From: JBEKVE01 sp049514335 | GTDB taxonomy: Bacteria; Actinomycetota; Acidimicrobiia; Acidimicrobiales; UBA8190 | Length of the DNA: 12,608 bases | Direction: 5' to 3' | NCBI GenBank assembly: GCA_049514335.1 | Contig: JBEKVE010000115.1 | Location: 1 to 12,608 of the forward strand | In this document: positions 6,780-12,608 of the stretch, in pieces | How positions within the stretch are numbered: the first letter of the stretch is position 1 | Layout of the letters: each line of letters starts with the position of its first letter | Program-made: the position numbers and the translations under genes | The notes under the pieces: model-generated | The model's database searches: none | Told to the model about the DNA's origin: nothing | The model's input: only the letters and a program-made list of their open reading frames with translations

Positions 6780-7982
6780 ATGGCATCGTCCGCAGAAGGT
6801 GCGGGGGGCGTGCCGCAACAGGGCGGGGCGGCGCTCGGAGGCACGGGCGGTGAGGTCGCGGGCACTGCGGTGCCGGCGGCGGGCGGCACCGGGCCGGTGA
6901 TGGGTGCCAACGGCCCCACCGTGGCGATCAACGGACGGGGTGCGGAGCAGGATGCGGCGCCCCCGTCACCGGCCGACCTGGTGATGGCGCCGGGGGTGCT
7001 CGGATCTGCGACGGCGACACCCGGCGCCGACCTCCGCGTGCGGATGGCCCGCAAGTTCGACGAGGTGGTGGCGAACGTCCGGTCGGTCTACATCGGCAAG
7101 GACCGGACGGTACGGCTGGCCCTGTGCTGCCTCATGGCCGAGGGTCACCTGCTCGTGGAGGACCACCCCGGCGTGGGCAAGACGACGTTGGCCAAGGCCC
7201 TGGCGCGTTCGCTCGGCCTCGGGTTCGGCCGCGTGCAGTTCACCGCCGACCTGCTCCCCTCGGACGTGACCGGGGCCATGGTCTTCGACCGCGACAGCGG
7301 GCGGGTGTCGTTCCGCCCCGGTCCGGTGTTCACCAACGTGTTGTTGGCCGACGAGCTCAATCGGGCCTCGCCCAAGGCGCAGTCCGCCTTGCTGGAGGCG
7401 ATGGAGGAGCGGCAGGTGAGCGCCGACGGTGTCACCCATCCCCTTCCCGCGCCGTTCATGGTGCTCGCCACCCAGAACCCGTTCGACGCCGCCGGGACGT
7501 TCCCCCTGCCCCACAGCCAACGTGACCGGTTCCTGCTCCGCCTCAGCCTCGGGTATCCCGACCGCGCCGAGGAGGACCTGCTCCTGTCCTCGACGCTCGT
7601 GCGTCCCACGCCCGAGTCGCTCCCGAGCGTGGCCGGGCCGAGATTCCTGGCCGCATTCGCCGACGTCGCCCGTCGCATCCACACCGCCCCCGAGGTCCGC
7701 GGCTACGTCCTCGACCTCATCGGGGAGACCCGGACGCACCCCGACCTGACGGTGGGGGCGTCGCCGCGCGCCACGCTGGCCGTGTTGCGAGCGGCCGCCG
7801 CCGTGGCGGTGTCGGAGGGTCGCGGCTTCGTCACCCCCGACGACGTCAAGCTCGTGGCCGAACCGGCCCTGGGCCACCGTGTCATGGTCCACCCCGCCGC
7901 CGAGCTGGCCGGCGTGACGCCCTCGGCCACCATCGCCGAGATCATGTCGCGGCTCGTGGTGCCGGTCGGCCCCGGCCGGTAG
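6780..7982 (+). CDS. MoxR-family AAA+ ATPase
   Basis: The 400-residue protein is a MoxR-type AAA+ ATPase, a cytoplasmic chaperone-like enzyme. Members are usually encoded beside DUF58 or VWA proteins, as here, and are thought to remodel or activate them. Walker A is HPGVGKT at 129-135 (Lys134, Thr135). Walker B ends in Asp191-Glu192 within LLADELNRASPKAQSALLEA, the MoxR signature. Sensor 1 is the Asn of ATQNPFDAAGTFPLP. The helical lid occupies the C-terminal 110 residues. Residues 1 to about 80 are low-complexity, rich in Gly and Ala, and absent from typical family members. Starting at the TAGGCT-linked ATG gives this length; an ATG at 6627 would add 51 residues. The stop is TAG, and the DUF58 gene begins 36 bases later in the same frame. 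It is the first gene of a three-gene operon. Confidence 0.93.
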   Translation: MASSAEGAGGVPQQGGAALGGTGGEVAGTAVPAAGGTGPVMGANGPTVAINGRGAEQDAAPPSPADLVMAPGVLGSATATPGADLRVRMARKFDEVVANVRSVYIGKDRTVRLALCCLMAEGHLLVEDHPGVGKTTLAKALARSLGLGFGRVQFTADLLPSDVTGAMVFDRDSGRVSFRPGPVFTNVLLADELNRASPKAQSALLEAMEERQVSADGVTHPLPAPFMVLATQNPFDAAGTFPLPHSQRDRFLLRLSLGYPDRAEEDLLLSSTLVRPTPESLPSVAGPRFLAAFADVARRIHTAPEVRGYVLDLIGETRTHPDLTVGASPRATLAVLRAAAAVAVSEGRGFVTPDDVKLVAEPALGHRVMVHPAAELAGVTPSATIAEIMSRLVVPVGPGR

Positions 7983-8018
7983 GCCGGTCCACCGGGCACG
8001 ACGGGCGTCCCGACGACC

Positions 8019-9182
8019 GTGCTGTCCGCCCGGGGTGCGCTGCTCGGCGTGGGTGCGCTGGCCATGGCCATCGCCGGGTTCGTCTACGGCGTCGAGGAGT
8101 TCGTCCTGCTCGCCATGTCGGTGGGCGTGCTGCTCGTGACGGGGTCGGTGGTCGTGCGCTACCGCGGCCGGGTCGGGCGCCGCGCCCTGCACGTCGTGGT
8201 GCGCGTGCCGGCGGCCGAGGTGACGAGCAGACAGCCCACCCGGGTCGAGATGCGCGTGACCAACCATGGCCGCCGCCGCCTGCCCCCCGTCCTGGTGGCC
8301 GAACCCCGCCGCCACTGGACGCTGTCGCATCCGGGCATGGGGGGCCGGGGGCCCGCCGGTCTCGACGACGGGCCCGACCGCCGTCACGTGGCCCGGTCCT
8401 TCCGTCTGCCGGAGCTGGCGCCGGGCGCCGACGCAGCGCTGTGGATCCCGGTGCCCACGGGGCGCCGGGGCCTGCTCATGCTGTCCGGCGTCGGCGTGTG
8501 GTGCGAAGACCCCTTCCGCCTCTTCGCCCGGCGCGTCATGGTGGCGCCGCCCGCGCACGTCGTGGTCTACCCCGACGCCGGCGCAGAGTCCGGCGCCGTC
8601 TCCGACGCGGCGCACCGCCACGGACAAAGTGCCGAGCAGCGCGCCGCGCGCAGCTCGAACGCGCTGTCCGGTGCCGAGCTCTCCGGGCTCCGCCCCTATG
8701 CGCCGGGCGACCGGCTGACGCGCCTGCACTGGCCGTCCATGGCCCGGTCGGGTGATCTCGTGGTGCGCGAGTTCGTCGAGACACAGGCCGGATCGCTCAC
8801 GCTGCTGGTGGACGTGCGGCCCGCTGTCCACAGCGGGGACTCGTTGGAGCGGACCGTGGCGCGCGCCGCCGCTGTCGCCCTGGCCACACTGCGGCGCGGC
8901 GAGGCGGTGGAGCTGTGCACCAGCACCGGTGACCGCGTGGCGGTCGATCCGGGTGCGGCCGGGCGCCAGACGGTGCTGCGGGCACTCGCACTCGTGGGCG
9001 CGGCCGATCCGGGCCCCGCCATGGTCCGGCGCTGGGGCGGACGCCCCACCGGGGGGGCCGTGTGGGCCACCGCCGGTCGGCTCGACGCCGACATGGTGCT
9101 GCTCACGACGACGGCGGGCGCACGCCAGCCCGCGCTGCCCGAGGCACTGCGTCGTCACGCCACCACGGTCGTGGTGTCGTGA
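8019..9182 (+). CDS. DUF58 domain membrane protein
   Basis: This 387-residue protein has two N-terminal hydrophobic segments (about 3-21 and 26-44), a region likely to fold as beta sheet (about 55-185), and the DUF58 signature ELSGLRPYAPGDRLTRLHW followed by VVREF. DUF58 proteins are partners of MoxR ATPases; their biochemical role is not established. The C-terminal part begins LTLLVDVRPA and is related to von Willebrand A folds, but the DxSxS metal motif is not present. The GTG start is the first start codon after the moxR stop, which lies upstream in the same frame. It has no clear ribosome binding site and may rely on coupling to moxR. The stop overlaps the next gene's start as GTGA. Family assignment is good; the start is moderately sure. 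Confidence 0.87.
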   Translation: MLSARGALLGVGALAMAIAGFVYGVEEFVLLAMSVGVLLVTGSVVVRYRGRVGRRALHVVVRVPAAEVTSRQPTRVEMRVTNHGRRRLPPVLVAEPRRHWTLSHPGMGGRGPAGLDDGPDRRHVARSFRLPELAPGADAALWIPVPTGRRGLLMLSGVGVWCEDPFRLFARRVMVAPPAHVVVYPDAGAESGAVSDAAHRHGQSAEQRAARSSNALSGAELSGLRPYAPGDRLTRLHWPSMARSGDLVVREFVETQAGSLTLLVDVRPAVHSGDSLERTVARAAAVALATLRRGEAVELCTSTGDRVAVDPGAAGRQTVLRALALVGAADPGPAMVRRWGGRPTGGAVWATAGRLDADMVLLTTTAGARQPALPEALRRHATTVVVS

Positions 9183-11704
9183 GCGCGCCGGCACGGTCCC
9201 GGCGTGTGGGCGGCCCGCTGCGGGTGGCGCCGGACGTCTGGCTCCTGGCGGTGTCGCTCGCCGCCGGTATCGGGGCGGCCCGGCTCACCCGGGCCCCGGG
9301 GGCGGCCGCCGTGGTGGGACCCATCGTGGCCACCGTGGTGGCGGGGCACGTGGCGACATCGGTGGCCCGGCGCCTGCGTTGGTCCGTCCCCGCCGCCCTG
9401 GGAGTGGGCGTGGTGGCCATCGTGCTCACCACGGTGTGGGGGCAGCTGTCGTCGGCCACCCGGTACGGCATTCCCACCCTGTCGAGCTGGCACCTGCTGT
9501 TGTCGCGTTTCGAGGAGGCGGGCGCCACCATCCGGTCCAACCCCACCCCCGTTCCGGCCACGCCCGGGGTCGTGCTGTGCGTGGCCACCGGGGCTGCGCT
9601 GGTGGCCGTCCTGGGCCGGTCGATCTGGGCCTTGGTCGAGTGGCGGGCGGCGCGACCGCTGCTCGTGCTGAGCGCGCTGGCGCCATCGTTCGGCCTCTTC
9701 TGCTACGCCGCCCTCCTGAGCTCGGGCGTCGACCGCGTGGCCGGTGCGGTGACGTATCTGACGAGCGCCCTCGCCTTCGTGGTCACCGCCGATCACGGGG
9801 CCGTCGGGGCCGGGGCGCCCGCCATGGGCTGGCGCCAGGGGCGCGAGCCTCGCCCGGCGCCGTCCGGGCCCGACACCAACCGCTCGGCCTCCGAGCGCGG
9901 CGCCGGGCGCGCCGGCGCCGGCCGGGCGCGAGGGCGGCGCAGCGCCATCCCCTTCGGCCAACAGGGCGGTGGTCTCGGGTTGGGAGGGGCCGACGGTGGC
10001 CCGTCGGGTGGTCCCGGCGCCACGGGGAGCAGCGTGGGCACGTTCGGGATCGGCGGCTCGGGCTCCATCGGCGGTACGGGAGCGAGCGGCGTTCGCACCA
10101 TCGACCTCGTCGACAACCTCCAAGCCGTGCTGACCGACCGCAGCGGGGAGGTCATGTTCAAGGCGCAGACCCCCCATCCGACCTACTGGCAGATGGCCGT
10201 GCTGACGACGTTCAACGGGGAGGCCTGGGTGCCCGACCCGACCACCGAGAGCGCCGCCCAGGCCATCGCCCAGCCCCTCGAGCACAGCGTGGCGGGCCTC
10301 CCCGCGCTGGCCCAACCCCGTTCGACGCCCACCTACCGCGCCACGGTCACCATCGAGAACCTGGAGAGCACCCTGCTCCCGCTACCTCCCACCACGACCT
10401 CGGTGGGGTCGGTGGCCACGGTGGTCCCCGGCTTCGGAGCCGTGCAACCGGTCGAGTCCCCGCCCGGCGAGACGTTCACCGCCGTGGCCCACCTGCCCGT
10501 GAAACCGAGCGCGGCGGACCGCCCGTCGGGGTCGGGATCGGCGCGGGCCGAGGTGCCGGCCTCGTCACTGGCGCCGTACCTGGCGCTGCCGGCCGTGTCG
10601 CAACAGATCGTGCGGCTCGCCCACCAGATCGTGGCCCATGCCGACAACCCCGCCGCCAAGGCAGCCGCTCTGGCCCGCTGGTTCGACACCGGCCGCTTCC
10701 GCTACACGCTGTCGCCGCCCCCGTCGACGGGCGCGGACCCGCTCTCCACCTTCCTGTTCGTCACCCGGGCCGGGTTCTGCCAGCAGTTCGCCGCCGCCTA
10801 CGCCGTGCTGGCCCGCCTCGACGGGCTTCCGACGCGGGTGGCGATCGGCTTCACCACCGGTGCGGCGCTGGGTCGCGACCGGTACGCCGTCACCGGCGCC
10901 GACGCGCACGTGTGGCCCGAGGTGTACCTCGGGCCCGAGGCGGGCTGGACCTCCTACGAGCCCACACCGGCCACCTCGACCGAGCCGACGGGCATCGGCG
11001 TCAACGCCGGGACGCACTCCGCCGGCCAGGTCCCCTCCCTGCCCACGTCGGCAACGTCCTCGACCGTCACCCCGAGCCGTCACGTCGTGCCTCCCCGGCT
11101 GCCCGTGCCGTCGACGGTTCCCCTGCTGCATCGCCACAGCGCCGCCGGCACCGTGACGGGGACCTCCCGGGCGCCGGTGACGGTCGCCGTGGCCATCGGC
11201 GCCGTCGTGCTCGTCGCCGTCGCCGCCCTGTGGATGGTGGCCCGTCGCCGGCGACCCCCGGCCTTCACCGGGCTCGACCGCTGGCGCGCCCGGCGCCTGC
11301 GCCGCCCGGCGTCGGGCGACCCCTCCGACGAGGTGCTCGCCCGGTGGCGCGAGGCGGCGTGGATCCTCGATCGGGGGCGACTGGGCAAGCTCCCCTCCGA
11401 GACGCTGCAGGAGCACGCGGCGCGCCTCTCATCCCTGGCCCGGGCGCAGTGGCTGGGGAGCCGGCCGGCCGCCCCCGGCCCGGCCGGGACGCCGGAGCCG
11501 ATGGGGCAGGTGGAAGCGGCCGTCGCCGCCTACGGGCGTCTCGCCGCCCTCGCCGCCCGGGCCGCCTACGGCGACGACACCTGCACCTCCGACGACGCGC
11601 TCGACGCCGTTCGCCTCGGCGCCGTCGTGCGCAGCGGGATGGCCCCCGTGCCGGCGGGGCGCGGCTCGTCCGGCGCCGGGCGCGACACGCGCGTCCCAGT
11701 GTGA
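9179..11704 (+). CDS. TgpA-like membrane transglutaminase with C-terminal DUF4129-type domain
   Basis: This 841-residue membrane enzyme has six hydrophobic segments in residues 18-201. A Gly/Ser-rich linker follows (263-304, half glycine). The extracytoplasmic part carries the transglutaminase core: Cys534 in RAGFCQQFAAAYAVLARL, His577 in DAHVWPEVYL, and Glu594 in YEPTP at the third catalytic position (often Asp). A further membrane segment at 667-690 ends in RRRR. The cytoplasmic tail resembles DUF4129 (EVLARWREAAWILDRGRLGK, then ETLQEHAARL). The layout is that of TgpA-like proteins, whose genes usually lie with moxR and DUF58 genes, as here. They are thought to act on proteins or peptides at the cell envelope; the substrate is unknown. 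GTG 9179 is chosen because it gives a GTGA overlap with the DUF58 stop. There is no ribosome binding site, so coupling is likely. Confidence 0.9.
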   Translation: MSAPARSRRVGGPLRVAPDVWLLAVSLAAGIGAARLTRAPGAAAVVGPIVATVVAGHVATSVARRLRWSVPAALGVGVVAIVLTTVWGQLSSATRYGIPTLSSWHLLLSRFEEAGATIRSNPTPVPATPGVVLCVATGAALVAVLGRSIWALVEWRAARPLLVLSALAPSFGLFCYAALLSSGVDRVAGAVTYLTSALAFVVTADHGAVGAGAPAMGWRQGREPRPAPSGPDTNRSASERGAGRAGAGRARGRRSAIPFGQQGGGLGLGGADGGPSGGPGATGSSVGTFGIGGSGSIGGTGASGVRTIDLVDNLQAVLTDRSGEVMFKAQTPHPTYWQMAVLTTFNGEAWVPDPTTESAAQAIAQPLEHSVAGLPALAQPRSTPTYRATVTIENLESTLLPLPPTTTSVGSVATVVPGFGAVQPVESPPGETFTAVAHLPVKPSAADRPSGSGSARAEVPASSLAPYLALPAVSQQIVRLAHQIVAHADNPAAKAAALARWFDTGRFRYTLSPPPSTGADPLSTFLFVTRAGFCQQFAAAYAVLARLDGLPTRVAIGFTTGAALGRDRYAVTGADAHVWPEVYLGPEAGWTSYEPTPATSTEPTGIGVNAGTHSAGQVPSLPTSATSSTVTPSRHVVPPRLPVPSTVPLLHRHSAAGTVTGTSRAPVTVAVAIGAVVLVAVAALWMVARRRRPPAFTGLDRWRARRLRRPASGDPSDEVLARWREAAWILDRGRLGKLPSETLQEHAARLSSLARAQWLGSRPAAPGPAGTPEPMGQVEAAVAAYGRLAALAARAAYGDDTCTSDDALDAVRLGAVVRSGMAPVPAGRGSSGAGRDTRVPV

Positions 11705-11729
11705 GCGGCGGTCCCCGGCGACACGATGG

Positions 11730-11750
11730 GCGCCCCCCTGACCGGGGCGC
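11730..11750 (+). terminator. Hairpin after the MoxR operon, possible terminator
   Basis: GCGCCCC at 11730-11736 and GGGGCGC at 11744-11750 form a perfect 7-bp GC stem with a 7-base loop (CCTGACC). It starts 26 bases after the transglutaminase stop and ends 40 bases before the P450 start. There is no T-run. It may end or reduce transcription from the operon into the P450 gene, but GC-rich hairpins of this size also arise by chance here. Confidence 0.35.
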
Positions 11751-11779
11751 GAGGATGGGCGGCGGCGGACCACGACAAC

Positions 11780-11785
11780 AGGAGG
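11780..11785 (+). promoter_or_regulatory. Strong ribosome binding site for the P450 gene
   Basis: AGGAGG lies five bases before the GTG at 11791. It fixes the start of this gene and shows that it is translated on its own, unlike the coupled genes upstream. Confidence 0.8.
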
Positions 11786-11790
11786 ACGAC

Positions 11791-12608
11791 GTGACCATCC
11801 CGCAGTCGGTCCGGGTGGACGACATCGACCTTTCGAACCTCGATTTCTGGGTCGCCCCGTTGGAGGCGCGCGAAGAGGCGTTCCGGGTGCTGCGCGCCGA
11901 GCGGCCCATCGCCTTCTTCGAGGACCCGCAGATCGAGGTCGAGACCGTGATCCCCATCCCGCCGGGACGCGGCTACTTCGCCGTGACCCGGCACGCCGAT
12001 GTGGTGGAGATCAGCCGACACCCCGAGCTGTACTGCTCAGGGCAGTCGGCCACCACCATCCTCGACATGCCCCCCGAGCTCCTCGAGTTCTTCGGCTCCA
12101 TGATCAACATGGACGATCCCCGCCACTCGCGGTTCCGCCGCATCGTGTCGGCGGGCTTCAACCCCCGCATGGTCCGCTCCGTCGAGGACACCATCCAGCA
12201 GGTAGCCGACGACATCATCGCCACGGTGCGCGCCGCGGGGGAGTGCGACTTCGTCACCGATGTCGCCTCGCGCCTGCCCCTGAAGGTCATCTGCGACATG
12301 ATGGGCGTGCCCGAGCGCGACTACGACACCGTCTTCCGATGCTCGAACATCATCCTGTCCATGGGCGACACCGAGTACGTGCCAGAGGGCGAGGACCCCG
12401 TGCTGGCCCTCATGAACGCGGGGTCGGAGCTGGCCGAGCTCATCCGATCGATCGGCGAGTTCCGGGTACAGCACCCCGTCGACGACCTCACCTCGGCCCT
12501 GGTGAATGCCAACGTGGACGGTGAGGCCCTCACCGACTGGGAGGTCGCCTCGTTCTTCATCCTCCTGGCCGTGGCCGGCAACGAGACGACGCGTAACGCC
12601 AACAGCCA
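11791..12608 (+). CDS. Cytochrome P450, CYP125/CYP124/CYP142-like (partial, runs off the end)
   Basis: The first 272 codons of a P450 are present and open to the window end. The early part contains GYFAVTRHADVVEISRHP, close in pattern to mycobacterial CYP125. INMDDPRHSRFRR has His112 in the helix that contacts the heme propionate. ECDFVTDVASRLPLKVI follows. The I-helix oxygen-activation motif is AGNETTRN at 262-269. These features fit the CYP125/CYP124/CYP142 group, which oxidises the side chain of cholesterol and other sterols or branched lipids. Substrate choice within the group is inference. The heme-ligand Cys and the ExxR motif lie beyond the window. The gene has its own strong ribosome binding site, 86 bases after the MoxR operon and past a hairpin, so it may be transcribed separately. 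Confidence 0.93.
   Translation, partial: MTIPQSVRVDDIDLSNLDFWVAPLEAREEAFRVLRAERPIAFFEDPQIEVETVIPIPPGRGYFAVTRHADVVEISRHPELYCSGQSATTILDMPPELLEFFGSMINMDDPRHSRFRRIVSAGFNPRMVRSVEDTIQQVADDIIATVRAAGECDFVTDVASRLPLKVICDMMGVPERDYDTVFRCSNIILSMGDTEYVPEGEDPVLALMNAGSELAELIRSIGEFRVQHPVDDLTSALVNANVDGEALTDWEVASFFILLAVAGNETTRNANS

Noticed and set aside
9062..9178. GTG 9062 as the transglutaminase start
   Set aside because: It would overlap the DUF58 gene by about 120 bases and add a basic, unrelated-looking segment. GTG 9179 gives the same GTGA junction as other genes here.
6966..9194. A 742-codon open frame on the minus strand opposite moxR and the DUF58 gene
   Set aside because: Same low-information His/Gly/Arg composition, opposite well-supported genes.
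6780..11704. The MoxR-DUF58-transglutaminase cluster as a new defence or secretion system
   Set aside because: This trio is a known recurrent arrangement in bacteria, and nothing around it (nucleases, toxins, integrases) suggests a different role.
1..12608. CRISPR, tRNA, insertion sequence or phage features
   Set aside because: No spaced direct repeats, cloverleaf-like sequences, transposase motifs or flanking inverted repeats were seen.

Overview
The window is very GC-rich. Seven of its nine main genes appear to start with GTG, joined by GTGA stop/start overlaps or short gaps, and it carries TAnnnT -10-like boxes, two of them well placed. This points to a high-GC actinobacterium. The gene set (split proton-translocating transhydrogenase, MoxR-DUF58-transglutaminase operon, steroid-type P450) would fit the Acidimicrobiia or relatives, but that placement is inference. 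No tRNA, rRNA, insertion sequence, CRISPR array or phage gene was seen.

Layout. (1) 77-2987, plus strand: a three-gene operon, pntAA-pntAB-pntB, encoding the three-polypeptide form of the membrane NAD(P) transhydrogenase. Both junctions are 4-bp GTGA overlaps. (2) 2988-3126: a regulatory gap with a TAGTCT -10-like box and a perfect 10-bp inverted repeat that runs into the ribosome binding site of the next gene. (3) 3127-5376, plus: an exported family 3 glycoside hydrolase (beta-glucosidase type) with a signal peptide and a short His/Arg repeat after it. (4) 5374-5410: a stem-loop joining the stop codons of two convergent genes. (5) 5408-6564, minus: a membrane-anchored PIN-TRAM protein (YacL-like), preceded by a possible 28-codon upstream ORF that overlaps its GTG start. 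(6) 6565-6779: a divergent intergenic region with a promoter placed for a leaderless moxR transcript. (7) 6780-11704, plus: a three-gene operon of MoxR AAA+ ATPase, DUF58 membrane protein and TgpA-like membrane transglutaminase. (8) 11791-12608, plus: the first 272 codons of a cytochrome P450 resembling the CYP125/CYP124/CYP142 group, cut off by the window end.

How the genes work together. PntAA binds NAD(H), PntB binds NADP(H), and PntAB with PntB forms the proton channel, so the complex couples the proton gradient to NADPH supply. MoxR, DUF58 and TgpA form a recurrent bacterial trio: a MoxR ATPase thought to remodel or activate partners, a DUF58 protein, and a membrane-bound transglutaminase/protease-like enzyme with its active site predicted outside the membrane. 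The glycosidase, PIN-TRAM protein and P450 look like independent units.

No clearly new multi-gene system is visible. The most interesting points are local: the hairpin over the glycosidase ribosome binding site, the stop-to-stop convergent hairpin, the upstream ORF coupled to the PIN-TRAM gene, the loss of the last canonical PIN acidic residue, and the 50% glycine linker in the transglutaminase.
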